Positions 18,997 to 27,123 of a stretch of 64,000 bases of DNA are shown piece after piece. Below the pieces are notes generated by a model. The model was given only the letters and a program-made list of their open reading frames with translations. It had not been told where the DNA came from and did no database searches. Position 1 is the stretch's first letter; the number at the start of each line of letters is the position of its first letter. A program made the translations under genes and the position numbers. Source of the stretch: Rhodovulum sp. P5. Its GTDB lineage: Bacteria; Pseudomonadota; Alphaproteobacteria; Rhodobacterales; Rhodobacteraceae. Location of the stretch: positions 3,457,501 through 3,521,500 of the forward strand of contig NZ_CP015039.1 in the NCBI RefSeq assembly GCF_002079305.1, in the 5' to 3' direction.

Positions 18997-21150
18997 TCAG
19001 GCGTGGCCCAGATCGGCGCCGGGATTGAACTGCGTCAGCACGTTCGACAGCGGGGCTGGCTTGCCGATCAGGTAGCCCTGGATGAAGTCGCACTCATATT
19101 GGCGCAGCTTGGCGATCTCGTCCTCATGCTCGACCCCTTCGGCGACAACGGTCATGCCCATCGAATGGGCCAGCGAGACCATGGTGTTGATCATCCGGAA
19201 GGATTCGCTGCCCAGGCTGCCCGAGACGAAGGATCGATCGATCTTGAGTGAGTTGAACGGCATCCGCCACAGGTAGCCCAGCGAGGAAAAGCCGGTCCCG
19301 AAGTCGTCGAGCGCGACCGAGAACCCGGCGGATCGCAGGATGTGGAGTTGCCGGGACACGGCCTCGTCATCCTGGAAGGCGACATTCTCGGTGATCTCGA
19401 CCTCGATCCGTTCGCAATCGATGTTGTTCTTGAGCACGCGGGAGCAGAACTCCACCGCGAAGCCCGGGATCATGACCTGCATCGGCGAGACGTTGATCGC
19501 GACTTCAAGCCCGGGGTTCTGGCGCAGATCCTCGCACACCTTGTCGAGCATGATCCAGCCAAGCGGAATGATCAGGCCGGTCGCTTCCGCGATGCGGATG
19601 AAGTCACCCGGTGAAACGGATCCCAGGGCCCGGCTGTGCCAGCGTGCCAGCGCCTCCACCCGGACCAGCTTGCGGTTGTCGCTGGCGTTGACGATGGGCT
19701 GGTAGGCAACCGAAAACTCGTCCCCCTTCACCAGTGCGGAGCGAAGCGCCTTTTCGATCCGGTTGTCGCCAAGATCGGATGCCTGCATCTCGCGGTCGTA
19801 CCAGACGACATCCTCGCATTGATGGGCCTTGGCGTGATACATCGCGCGGTCGGCCCGGCGCAGCAGTTCTTCGGGCGAATGGTCGCCGTTGCGGGAAACC
19901 GCCAGACCGCGGGAGACCGAGAAATCGAAGAGGAACCCGCCGACACGGATCGGTTCGGACAAGGTGTCGTTGAGGTTTTCGATTTTCGTCTGCACGGTTT
20001 CAAGGATGTTGTTGTCGTGCCAGAAGACGGCAACGAATTCGTCGCCGCCGTTTCGGGCCACGAAGGTCTGTTCATCAAGAAGGGCCCTGACCCGTTCGGC
20101 AAAGGCCTTGAGAAACCGGTCGCCGCCATCGTGCCCGATGACATCGTTGACCTGTTTGAAGCGGTTCAGGTCAAGCGCGAGGATCGCGTATTCGCCCCTG
20201 TGGCGGTCGGCGAGCGTTCTGAGATGCTCCAGCAAGGCCAGGCGGTTGGGCAGGCCGGTCAGCACATCCGTTCGCGCAAGATCGGCGGCCTCGGATTCCT
20301 TGCGCATCAGCGCCCGGGCATTGGCGTGGACAAGTCGCGTTCCCAGAAGCGTAATTGCGGCGAAGGCAATCGTCACGCCGATCAGGATGGTCAGCATCTT
20401 GTCGAAGAGGTTCGTGCCCGGTTTGGGAGGGTCCCAGAACAGAAAGGCCACGGTTTCACCGGAAGGCCCCCTGAGCGACAGGCTGGGCAGGCCCTCGGGC
20501 GCAGACTCAAAGCTGTAGCCAAGCGAGGAAACCGACAGCTCCTTTTCGATCTGCTGCAGCCGGTCCCGGCTGAGAATCTTGCCGATGGAGGCGATCGCCA
20601 GATCGTTAACGTTAATCTCGCCCAGAAGCGACGTGTCTTCCGGAAGCAGATAGGACGAGCTGAACATCACGAGGTTGCCGTCCAGCGCGAGGAAGAAGTC
20701 GTAGGTTTCCCGGTCTTCGGTCCGAAGATCGGACACCTCGACGCGGAGTGCATCCATCGTCGAGGTGGCGAAGAAGATCGCTTGCGGCGCAAGGCCCTGC
20801 CCTGACACCCATGCCACGGGCTGATCGAAGGGGCCGTCATACATTGCCGCGTATTCGAAGACGTCCCCGCGTGCTGCCGTGATCCCGTAGTTGGAGGCCA
20901 GCTTTTCGATGTCGACCTCTTCGGCTGCCTGGTAGACATCCGTCCAGTTGTGATAGTCGCTCGCGATCAGGGCGACCTGTTCCTGCACCGCCGAGATCCG
21001 GCCTTCCATCAGTTTTCGCGACTCTCGAAACGCCTCGGCATCCATCGCGCTGCGGATCGAAAAGACGGAAAACCACATCGCGGCGATGAACAGCAACAGC
21101 GCGACACTGGCCATGAAAATGATCTGCCGGGGCAGCGAGAGTGTTTTCAT
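18997..21150 (-). CDS. membrane GGDEF-EAL protein with CHASE4-like sensor domain
   Basis: A 717-residue c-di-GMP enzyme. Membrane segments at about 10-31 and 251-275 bound a periplasmic sensor that carries the CHASE4-like segment DYHNWTDVY. The GGDEF domain has the intact signature RNGGDEF (GGDEF at 368-372), with no RxxD inhibitory site five residues ahead. The EAL domain has VEALARW (EAL 499-501), the catalytic segments INVSPMQV, EITENVAF, LDDFGTGFSSLGYL, KIDRSFV and VAEGVEHEDE, all complete. Both cyclase and phosphodiesterase activities are therefore possible. Its ATG overlaps the stop of the SET gene (ATGA), so it is the last gene of a coupled three-gene set. Confidence 0.93.
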   Translation of the reverse strand: MKTLSLPRQIIFMASVALLLFIAAMWFSVFSIRSAMDAEAFRESRKLMEGRISAVQEQVALIASDYHNWTDVYQAAEEVDIEKLASNYGITAARGDVFEYAAMYDGPFDQPVAWVSGQGLAPQAIFFATSTMDALRVEVSDLRTEDRETYDFFLALDGNLVMFSSSYLLPEDTSLLGEINVNDLAIASIGKILSRDRLQQIEKELSVSSLGYSFESAPEGLPSLSLRGPSGETVAFLFWDPPKPGTNLFDKMLTILIGVTIAFAAITLLGTRLVHANARALMRKESEAADLARTDVLTGLPNRLALLEHLRTLADRHRGEYAILALDLNRFKQVNDVIGHDGGDRFLKAFAERVRALLDEQTFVARNGGDEFVAVFWHDNNILETVQTKIENLNDTLSEPIRVGGFLFDFSVSRGLAVSRNGDHSPEELLRRADRAMYHAKAHQCEDVVWYDREMQASDLGDNRIEKALRSALVKGDEFSVAYQPIVNASDNRKLVRVEALARWHSRALGSVSPGDFIRIAEATGLIIPLGWIMLDKVCEDLRQNPGLEVAINVSPMQVMIPGFAVEFCSRVLKNNIDCERIEVEITENVAFQDDEAVSRQLHILRSAGFSVALDDFGTGFSSLGYLWRMPFNSLKIDRSFVSGSLGSESFRMINTMVSLAHSMGMTVVAEGVEHEDEIAKLRQYECDFIQGYLIGKPAPLSNVLTQFNPGADLGHA

Positions 21151-21545
21151 TGTGCCAACTGATCCAAGGGTTCGCTTTCTGGTGGGTTGAATCCAAGGAC
21201 GTGCACGGACCGGTAGTCGCAGGTCAGTTCATCCCCGGGCTTGAGATCCCTTGCGGCGACCATCTCTTCGCCCCTGTCTACCAGTGTGGGCTGGTCACTG
21301 TGGTTCATGAAGATGTCGCCATCGTTGCCAAGCCTGAACACCCGCTCAGAGGTGAGATACTCGGCGTTGTGCTTGATCACCTCAACATAGGGGTCGAGAA
21401 GATAATCAAGAAGTTTCTCAGGGATCTCGGTGTCAAAGGTTGGTTCATATTTCCAGATGCGTTGCCCGCATGTAACAGCCTCTCCCAGAAACAACCCGAG
21501 GCCATGAATCTTACTTCGCGAAACGTAGTGTCTTACAAGAAGCAT
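21147..21545 (-). CDS. SET domain-containing protein (132 aa)
   Basis: A minimal SET-fold protein. The N-terminal SRSKIHGLGLFLGEAVTCGQRIW matches the SET-N segment; the family motifs NHSDQPTL (compare NHSCxPN) and GDELTCDYR (compare GEELTYDY) form the pseudoknot that binds SAM and lysine. It could methylate a protein lysine; the substrate is unknown. The ATG at 21545 lies 15 bases after the transporter stop and its TGA overlaps the GGDEF-EAL start, so all three genes look co-translated. The long upstream frame is antisense to the transporter region and was discarded. Confidence 0.85.
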   Translation of the reverse strand: MLLVRHYVSRSKIHGLGLFLGEAVTCGQRIWKYEPTFDTEIPEKLLDYLLDPYVEVIKHNAEYLTSERVFRLGNDGDIFMNHSDQPTLVDRGEEMVAARDLKPGDELTCDYRSVHVLGFNPPESEPLDQLAQ

Positions 21546-21559
21546 CGAAGAAGTCCCCT

Positions 21560-21892
21560 TCACCCGGCTTCGACATCCATGAGGAATACCGCAAGCATCG
21601 ATGCGACGACGCCCGCGACCTGCCGTCCCGTGATCGTCTCGTCGAAGGCGACATAGCCGATCGCGGTCAGCGCCAGGATCGTTGCCGAACTGTACAGCAC
21701 GGCAACCTGGGCCAGGCTGTGGGTCTGCATCAGCATGATCCAGCCGGCTGCGGTGATCCCGTAGAGAATGGCCCCGTGTACGAACCAGTGCGAAACGAAC
21801 GGCGATGCCTTTCCCGACGCCATCTTGAGCGCGTAGTCTCCGGCCAGGGTCATCGCGATGATTGCCGCCAGGATAAGGTAGGACTTTAACAT
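21560..21892 (-). CDS. SMR/EmrE-like small membrane transporter
   Basis: A 110-residue protein with four hydrophobic segments (about 3-20, 34-55, 60-81 and 89-107), the layout of small multidrug-resistance or single-domain DMT-superfamily proteins. Residues QVAVLYSSATILALTAIGYVAFDETITGRQVAGV match the fourth-helix region of EamA-like half transporters. The canonical membrane Glu of EmrE in helix 1 is not present; Asp19 in AGDYALKMASG is the nearest acidic residue. Substrate unknown. First gene of the transporter-SET-GGDEF/EAL set. Confidence 0.75.
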   Translation of the reverse strand: MLKSYLILAAIIAMTLAGDYALKMASGKASPFVSHWFVHGAILYGITAAGWIMLMQTHSLAQVAVLYSSATILALTAIGYVAFDETITGRQVAGVVASMLAVFLMDVEAG

Positions 21893-22197
21893 GTGGCGTT
21901 ACCCTTTTCTTGTTGTGCCACCAACCAGCGTCTGGCGGGAGAGTTGCACGTGTGGGTAAACGAAGGCTTAGTGCGAACCGCTTGTTTTGCCCGTAGATGT
22001 GCAAAGGCAGAATAGTTCAGACCAATTTTGTATGGATTTGAAAGCATTTGGTAATGCCCGCCGCGGCGGGGTGCCGGCCGGTATCACGTCGTGGCGTGGT
22101 CGCGCAACGCGGTTTCGGACCCCGTACAGGCTGGGTGCTTCGCCCCTGTCAGGCAGCGGTCACAACAGGAAAGACCGGCAAGTCCTGGGCGGAGTGA
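21893..22197. other. intergenic region, no gene seen
   Basis: This stretch lies upstream of the SMR-like gene and downstream of the lipoprotein gene, both minus strand. It contains an AT-richer block around 21990-22060 (ATAGTTCAGACC, TTTTGTATGGATTTG), likely the promoter of the three-gene set. I see no convincing operator or terminator. Confidence 0.35.
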
Positions 22198-22653
22198 TCA
22201 GCGGCGCGCCCTGCGTTGGTTGCGTGCACCCCGGACGATGATCGTGCGGTGCCCGGCCAATGCCTGATCGGACAGGAAGGTGGCGACAGAGAGTTCGCGG
22301 GACTGGGGCGTTCCCGTCCGCGTGCTGCCATCGGGCGGGGCGATACGGAAATCGAAGACCCGCGTGCCCTTCTTGACCTCGTCGCCGGTCACCGGCACCA
22401 GTTCTGCCGCCCAGTAGCCCTGCCGCGCCGGGCGGCCGACAGCGCGCACGATGGCACCGCCCGGGATACGCTCCACCGCCATTGCGGTCACTTCATCGAC
22501 CAGGGGCCGCGGATCGGTTTCCAGTGATACCGTCGGGGCCGTGGCCACGCGTTCTTCGGTCGATCTGCCGAACCAGTTGACCGGGTTCAGTCGCGATTCG
22601 CAGGCGGTCAGGAACAGCGTGGCTGAAAGGATGACCAGGAACGGTGATCTCAT
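22198..22653 (-). CDS. hypothetical lipoprotein (151 aa)
   Basis: A lipoprotein signal peptide is clear: MRSPFLVILSATLFLTACES, with lipobox LTAC and Cys18 as the predicted acylated residue. The rest is soluble and polar, containing an Ala/Val-rich segment VERIPGGAIVRAVGRPARQGYWAAELVP and a basic C-terminus RGARNQRRARR. I do not recognise a named family; outer-membrane location is expected. The ATG at 22653 has GGGGA six bases upstream and is preferred over ATG 22659. It is divergent from sufE. Confidence 0.75.
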   Translation of the reverse strand: MRSPFLVILSATLFLTACESRLNPVNWFGRSTEERVATAPTVSLETDPRPLVDEVTAMAVERIPGGAIVRAVGRPARQGYWAAELVPVTGDEVKKGTRVFDFRIAPPDGSTRTGTPQSRELSVATFLSDQALAGHRTIIVRGARNQRRARR

Positions 22654-22783
22654 GTGCATTCCCCAAGACTGGCGCATTCCGGGTTAGCCGAAACGGGCCG
22701 GATTGAAAAGCCGCGTCCGCAGGGTGCTGGACCTTTGACGATCCCGCGCCTAAACGAAACGGACCAGAGACGGAGGTGAACCG

Positions 22784-23215
22784 GTGGCGAGCGAGGCGTT
22801 TGAAGAGATCGTGGAAACCTTCGAGTTTCTGGATGACTGGGAAGACCGGTATCGCCACGTCATCGACCTTGGCCGCGCGATGGAGCCGCTGGGCGAGGCC
22901 TTCAAGGTGCCGGCAACAAAGGTTGACGGCTGTGCCAGCCAGGTCTGGCTGATGCCGGAGATCGACGGGACGGGGCCGGGTGCGATCTATCACTTCAAGG
23001 GCGACAGCGACGCGATGATCGTGCGCGGGCTGATCGCGGTTCTGCGCGCGCTTTACGACGGGTTGAGCGCGACGGAGGTTCTGGAAACCGATGCGGGCGC
23101 GCAACTCGCACGGCTCGGCCTTGACGAACACCTGTCGGCCCAGCGGTCCAATGGCCTGCGCGCGATGGTGGAGCGTATCCGCACACAGGCCGCTGGCGCC
23201 GCCGAGGGAGTGTGA
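22784..23215 (+). CDS. sufE: SufE family cysteine desulfurase activator
   Basis: SufE accepts persulfide sulfur from the desulfurase SufS during Fe-S cluster assembly. The 143-residue protein has the family core FEFLDDWEDRYRHVIDLG and the active-site Cys50 in KVDGCASQVW. The start is GTG at 22784, preceded by CGGAGGTGAACCG, a strong RBS. The suf operon itself is not nearby, so this is a detached copy; that is common in alphaproteobacteria. Confidence 0.93.
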   Translation: MASEAFEEIVETFEFLDDWEDRYRHVIDLGRAMEPLGEAFKVPATKVDGCASQVWLMPEIDGTGPGAIYHFKGDSDAMIVRGLIAVLRALYDGLSATEVLETDAGAQLARLGLDEHLSAQRSNGLRAMVERIRTQAAGAAEGV

Positions 23216-23236
23216 GCCCAAAGGCCCACGGCTGCG

Positions 23237-23941
23237 TCAATAGCTGAGCAGCGTGGCCTTAAGGATCGGCGGCCAATGGTCCCGGTCAAGCGAGGGCACC
23301 CGGCAGGTCGCCCCGCTATGGGTCTCGTCCGCGGTATAAAGGCTTGGGGTCACGACCACCCGCAAACCGGCATCGAGCGCGGAATTCAACCCGATCCGGC
23401 TATCTTCGAAGGCGATGCAATCGCGCGGCGGAAGGTCCAGCCGGCGCAGGGCCAGCAGATAGATCTCCGGATCAGGCTTTTTCCGCTGCACCTCGTCGCC
23501 TGACGCGATCACGTCGAATATCCGGTCGGCGGGTTTGCCGAAGGTGGCCTGCATCAGCGCATCGACGTTCGGCCGCGATGTCGTCGTCGCAATGGCCAGT
23601 TGTAGTTCCGCCTCACGCGCCTTTAGGATCAGGTCCTCCACCCCCGGACGCAAGGCCAGTTCGCCCTTGGCCACCAGATCGCCGAAGAGCGCCGTCTTGT
23701 CCTTGTGCAGGGCAACGATGTCCTCATCCGAAAGACGTGGCGCGCCGTCGGGCAGCTTGTCCTGAAAGGCACGCAGCCTTTCCTTGCCGCCCCCGGTTTT
23801 CAGCAGGACGCGGTAGTCTTCCCGGCTCCAGTTCCAGTCGAGACCCCATTTGGCAAAGGTCTCGTTGAATGCCTGCCGATGGGTTTCCTCGGTTTCGGCC
23901 AGCGTTCCGTCGACATCGAAGATCAGGGCTTTGAGGGTCAT
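23237..23941 (-). CDS. cbbY: CbbY-type HAD sugar phosphatase
   Basis: HAD subfamily phosphatase of 234 residues. The nucleophile motif is IFDVDGTLAETEE; motif II is IATTTSRPN, and motif III/IV lies in KKPDPEIYLLAL and CIAFEDSRIGLNSA. CbbY proteins dephosphorylate xylulose-1,5-bisphosphate, an inhibitory by-product of RuBisCO. Position downstream of the cbb genes supports that role. Its ATG shares a base with the TGA of the phosphoglycolate phosphatase gene (TGATG), so translation is coupled. It ends convergently against sufE. Confidence 0.9.
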   Translation of the reverse strand: MTLKALIFDVDGTLAETEETHRQAFNETFAKWGLDWNWSREDYRVLLKTGGGKERLRAFQDKLPDGAPRLSDEDIVALHKDKTALFGDLVAKGELALRPGVEDLILKAREAELQLAIATTTSRPNVDALMQATFGKPADRIFDVIASGDEVQRKKPDPEIYLLALRRLDLPPRDCIAFEDSRIGLNSALDAGLRVVVTPSLYTADETHSGATCRVPSLDRDHWPPILKATLLSY

Positions 23942-24597
23942 CAGATCGCGTCTGCCATGCGGGTCACGATGGTATCGACCATGTCGAAATCGTTGAACCG
24001 TGCCTCGTGCGGGATGTCGTCGATTTCTTTCTTGCGATAGCCCTCGGTAAAGAGCGCAAAGCGAATGCCGGCCTTCTGCGCGCATTCCGCATCGATTTCG
24101 CTGTCGCCGACATAGACCGCCACGCGCGCGCCCAGTTTCTCCTTGACCGCCAGCAGGGGCGCAGGATCGGGCTTCTTGACGCCGATCGTGTCGCCACCGA
24201 CGACCGCCCCGAAATACTTGTCGATCCCGAAGGCTTCGAGGATCGCGCGGGTCGGGCCCTCGGGCTTGTTGGTGCAGACGCCGAGCGCATAGCCCTCCCC
24301 ATGCAGGGTCTCGACCGCGTCCTGCACGCCGGGATAAAGCTTGGTCAGCGTCGCCGGGTCTGCATCGTAGTGCTTGAGGAACTTCTCAAGCAGTTCGGCG
24401 TGCCGTCCTTCGTCAAGCGACCGGGCCGCGATCACCCGGTCGATCAGGACATGCACGCCGTTCCCGATGAAGCTGCGCACCGTTTCAAAGTCCAGTTCCC
24501 CATCGGCGGCTTCCGCCAGCGCCTTGTTGACCGCGGCGTGGATATCGGGCGCGCTGTCGATCAGCGTTCCGTCGAGGTCGAAAATAATAGCCTTCAC
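23941..24597 (-). CDS. cbbZ: phosphoglycolate phosphatase
   Basis: A 218-residue HAD phosphatase with IIFDLDGTLIDSAPDI, motif II GVCTNKPEGP, and KKPDPAPLLAVKEKLG plus VYVGDSEIDAECA, typical of Gph/CbbZ. It removes 2-phosphoglycolate made when RuBisCO fixes oxygen. The start is GTG 24597, overlapping the preceding stop by four bases (GTGA) and preceded by GGAAGGA; the ATG at 24612 lacks that spacing. With CbbY it forms a metabolite-clean-up pair for the Calvin cycle. Confidence 0.92.
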   Translation of the reverse strand: MKAIIFDLDGTLIDSAPDIHAAVNKALAEAADGELDFETVRSFIGNGVHVLIDRVIAARSLDEGRHAELLEKFLKHYDADPATLTKLYPGVQDAVETLHGEGYALGVCTNKPEGPTRAILEAFGIDKYFGAVVGGDTIGVKKPDPAPLLAVKEKLGARVAVYVGDSEIDAECAQKAGIRFALFTEGYRKKEIDDIPHEARFNDFDMVDTIVTRMADAI

Positions 24598-25151
24598 GCG
24601 GCGTCCTTCCATTTGATCGAGCAGCCCATCGACGGGATTTGCTCGGCCGGTCCCTGGCCGGTTTCGGCCACTTGTTTCATTGCCTCGAACAGGTCGCGGC
24701 GCAGGTCGGGCGGCCCGGCCTCCTTGCGAGAGGCATCCAGACGGCCGCGATATTGCAGACCGATCTCGGCATTGAAGCCGAAGAAATCGGGGGTGCAGAT
24801 GGCGTCATAGGTCTTGGCGACCGATTGATCCTCGTCATAGAGGTAAGGGAATGGCAGCGCCAGATCCTCGGCCATCTTCTTCATGTTGTCGAAGCTGTCG
24901 GCGGGATAGGTTTCCGCGTCGTTGGAACTGATCGCCACCACGCCGATACCAAGGCCCTGCAACTCCTTCGCATCGCGGATGATCCGGTCGCGCACGGCGA
25001 TGACATAGGGGCAGTGGTTGCAGATGAACATCACAAGGGTTCCATTCGGCCCCTTGATGTCGTCAAGCGTGTACGTCTTGCCATCGGTGCCGGGCAGCGA
25101 GAAGTCGGGGGCTTTCCAGCCGAAATCGCAGACGGGGGGGGAGACAGCCAT
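24594..25151 (-). CDS. AhpC/TSA (redoxin) family thioredoxin-fold protein
   Basis: A 185-residue thioredoxin-fold protein. The active-site segment is MFICNHCPYVIAVRDR, a CxxC in the usual place of redoxin-family proteins, preceded by GWKAPDFSLPGTDGKTYTLDD. It has no signal peptide, so it should be cytoplasmic. It may be a thiol peroxidase or reductase. It overlaps the metallo-hydrolase stop by one base (TAATG) and the cbbZ start by four, so it is part of an overlapping four-gene chain. Confidence 0.85.
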   Translation of the reverse strand: MAVSPPVCDFGWKAPDFSLPGTDGKTYTLDDIKGPNGTLVMFICNHCPYVIAVRDRIIRDAKELQGLGIGVVAISSNDAETYPADSFDNMKKMAEDLALPFPYLYDEDQSVAKTYDAICTPDFFGFNAEIGLQYRGRLDASRKEAGPPDLRRDLFEAMKQVAETGQGPAEQIPSMGCSIKWKDAA

Positions 25152-26095
25152 TATTCGAACTCCATTTCCGTGTAGACCACGCCCGCATTCTTGGTCGCCA
25201 GTTCCTCATATGTGTCGAGATGGGCGTACGGGCTTTGATCGACATAGTAGGCGTCGTCGAGCGATCCACCACTGTCGAGATGCTCTCCGATCTTGCCGCG
25301 GAGATAGACCAGATAGTCACGGGTATAGCGACGCACCTGCGCCACGTTGGTCGGGTGGCCGTGACCGGGGATGACATAAAGCGCGCCAAGCGGTTCGAAC
25401 GCGGTTTCCCAAGTCTCGATCCAGCAGCTTGTGCAGGTCTCCGCAAAGATCGGCGGCATGCGTTCGTGAAAGGCCACGTCGCCGGCAACCACCAGCCGCT
25501 GTTCGGGCAGCCAGACGGAGATGTCGCCCTCTGAATGCGCGGGGCCAAGGTGCAGCACCTCGATATGCATGTCACCCATGTCGATGATGTATTCATCCTC
25601 GAAGGTCAGGTTCGGGCCGATCGCTTCGGTGCCTTCGGCGTTTTCCCGGGCATAGCGCTTCATGCCTTCGAGGATCTGGAAGGCGTTATCCTCGAACACC
25701 GCCTTGGCATCCGCATGCGCCAAGATATCGACCCCCTGCGCCGCCCAATAGCTGTTGCCCAGCATCGCGTGGCCCTGGCCGTTTTCGTTGATCACCAGCT
25801 TGACCGGTTGGTCGGTTACGGCCCTGATCTCATCGTGTAGCGCCTCGGCCAGTTTTGCGTTGGCCCCGCCATTGACGACGATCACCCCGTCGCCGGTGAC
25901 GATGAAGCTGAGATTGTTGTTGTGGCCCGCATTCTCATAGGTCGGCGGCGCGGTCGCCCCGATGGCCGAGAAGACATGCGGGATGACCTCGACCGGCTTG
26001 GAGTACAGGATGGATTGCGGATATTGATCGGGGATGTCCTCGCTGGCATGCACAGGCATTGCCAGCAAGGCACATAAAAGTGCTTTGCGGATCAT
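25151..26095 (-). CDS. periplasmic MBL-fold protein with altered metal site
   Basis: A 314-residue exported metallo-beta-lactamase-fold protein. The signal peptide is MIRKALLCALLAMPVHA with cleavage before SEDIP. Later metal-ligand motifs are present: GPAHSEGDISVWL, VVAGDVAF and VIPGHGHPT. The first motif, normally HxHxDH, reads ENGQGH in VINENGQGHAMLG, so two His and the Asp are lost. It may bind one metal or none, or have another role. The ATG at 26095 follows GGAGGACCCGAAGC. The same family occurs in methylotrophy/PQQ-type contexts, but no such genes are visible here. Confidence 0.8.
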   Translation of the reverse strand: MIRKALLCALLAMPVHASEDIPDQYPQSILYSKPVEVIPHVFSAIGATAPPTYENAGHNNNLSFIVTGDGVIVVNGGANAKLAEALHDEIRAVTDQPVKLVINENGQGHAMLGNSYWAAQGVDILAHADAKAVFEDNAFQILEGMKRYARENAEGTEAIGPNLTFEDEYIIDMGDMHIEVLHLGPAHSEGDISVWLPEQRLVVAGDVAFHERMPPIFAETCTSCWIETWETAFEPLGALYVIPGHGHPTNVAQVRRYTRDYLVYLRGKIGEHLDSGGSLDDAYYVDQSPYAHLDTYEELATKNAGVVYTEMEFE

Positions 26096-26174
26096 GCTTC
26101 GGGTCCTCCCTCTCGCCCAAAGCATTGTCACAATTGAATGTGTATTTCCACCGCTATTGCGGACGTACCCCTGC

Positions 26175-26204
26175 CCAAGATCAGGCACGTCCCGTGTGCC
26201 TTGG
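26175..26204. other. hairpin between the MBL and 26262 genes
   Basis: An inverted repeat AGGCAC/GTGCCT with a seven-base loop, extended by partly complementary flanks (CCAAG/TTGG). No T-run follows on either strand, so I do not call it an intrinsic terminator. Confidence 0.3.
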
Positions 26205-26261
26205 TCTGGCCATCAAGGGCGGCGACCCCGCGCGTTGCGCAGGGCACGCGATCTGTCACCT

Positions 26262-26612
26262 TCAGTGCGATACGGAAACCGCAGGCACTTGTTCGGCCGA
26301 GATGACCACCTCGTCCGCGCTCCGCACGAAGGTATAGAGCGTCCGCGGTTCCGATGGCGTCGCGAACCGGACCTGATCCTGATCCTGAAGGCGGAGCATG
26401 ACGCGTTCCGGCTGGGCCCATTGCGTCCGGGCGCGGAAATAGGCCGTCACCTCATATGCGCCGTCGCCAAGGTCGGTGCGATAGGCGACCATGTCGACAT
26501 CACCGACATGCATGGTCTGCGCCTCAAGCGCGGTGGTCAGCACAACACCGTTGGCAAGGGCAGCCGTCCCCATGGCCATCGCGGCGAGGGTGGAAAGCAG
26601 AAGCGTTTTCAT
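26262..26612 (-). CDS. small exported protein of unknown function (116 aa)
   Basis: The signal peptide is MKTLLLSTLAAMAMGTAALA. The mature part of about 95 residues is acidic with beta-strand character (VDMVAYRTDLGDGAYEVTAY, RVMLRLQDQDQVRF) and no cysteine, so no heme or disulfide is expected. I recognise no family; it resembles small periplasmic proteins that look like a single beta-sandwich. A perfect 19-base palindrome lies 64 bases upstream of the start and may be its operator. It is the gene upstream of the metallo-hydrolase, separated by 166 bases. Confidence 0.7.
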   Translation of the reverse strand: MKTLLLSTLAAMAMGTAALANGVVLTTALEAQTMHVGDVDMVAYRTDLGDGAYEVTAYFRARTQWAQPERVMLRLQDQDQVRFATPSEPRTLYTFVRSADEVVISAEQVPAVSVSH

Positions 26613-26675
26613 GGCGATTCCAGTTCTGGTTTGCGCGGATATGCGGAATCCGCCTGAATGATATCACGCTAAAAT

Positions 26676-26694
26676 ATTGCTGCGCCGCAGCAAT
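26676..26694. promoter_or_regulatory. perfect 9+1+9 palindrome, candidate operator
   Basis: The sequence ATTGCTGCGCCGCAGCAAT reads as a perfect inverted repeat with one central base. It lies 64 bases upstream of the start of the 26612 exported-protein gene. The size suits a dimeric helix-turn-helix regulator such as TetR or GntR, but no such gene adjoins it. No similar copy was found elsewhere by eye. Confidence 0.45.
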
Positions 26695-27040
26695 GTCCAA
26701 TTGAATTCACGAAAGGCGGATATGCGTTTGGCGGGATGCTCTGTAAGGATTTATTCAACGAACGTGTCCGGTGGGCTGAGATCGCGGCTAGTCTTTGCAC
26801 CTGCCTGGTGTCCGTAGTATTTCGTAAGGTCCAGATAATACGTTACTTTATTTCGCGGGCTGGGCGCAGTATGCGGTTGAATGATGGAATTGTAATTTCT
26901 GAATGTACGAAAATACGCAGCATTTTCCTGTTTTCGATGCATTTTATTAAAATGCCGCGCGTCAGGATGCCCTATTTTCCAGGGGTGACTCTCTGCTTTC
27001 CGCAGTTCGTGAAAGTGCAGAAGAACGCCACGGCGGGTAC

Positions 27041-27071
27041 AAGAAAACGCCCGGCGGACTCCACCGGGCGC
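27041..27071 (-). terminator. rho-independent terminator of the cbb operon
   Basis: On the minus strand, about 53 bases after the rpe stop, a GC-rich stem of seven pairs (CGCCCGG/CCGGGCG) is followed by TTTTCTT. This would end transcription of the Calvin cycle operon. Confidence 0.75.
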
Positions 27072-27123
27072 TTCTGTCTGATATCCGGTCCACCCTCGGG
27101 GCAGCGCCTGCTGCCCTGTCAGG

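Larger units (their letters stand above)
26613..27123. other. AT-richer intergenic region with no supported gene
   Basis: The 511 bases between rpe and the exported-protein gene hold no convincing gene; the longest plus-strand frame overlaps the end of rpe and has no recognisable domain. The base composition is visibly lower in GC than the surroundings, particularly 26740-26960. Contents I can support are the palindrome at 26676-26694 and the rpe terminator at 27041-27071. The lower GC and missing genes may mark an old insertion or deletion scar. Confidence 0.4.
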
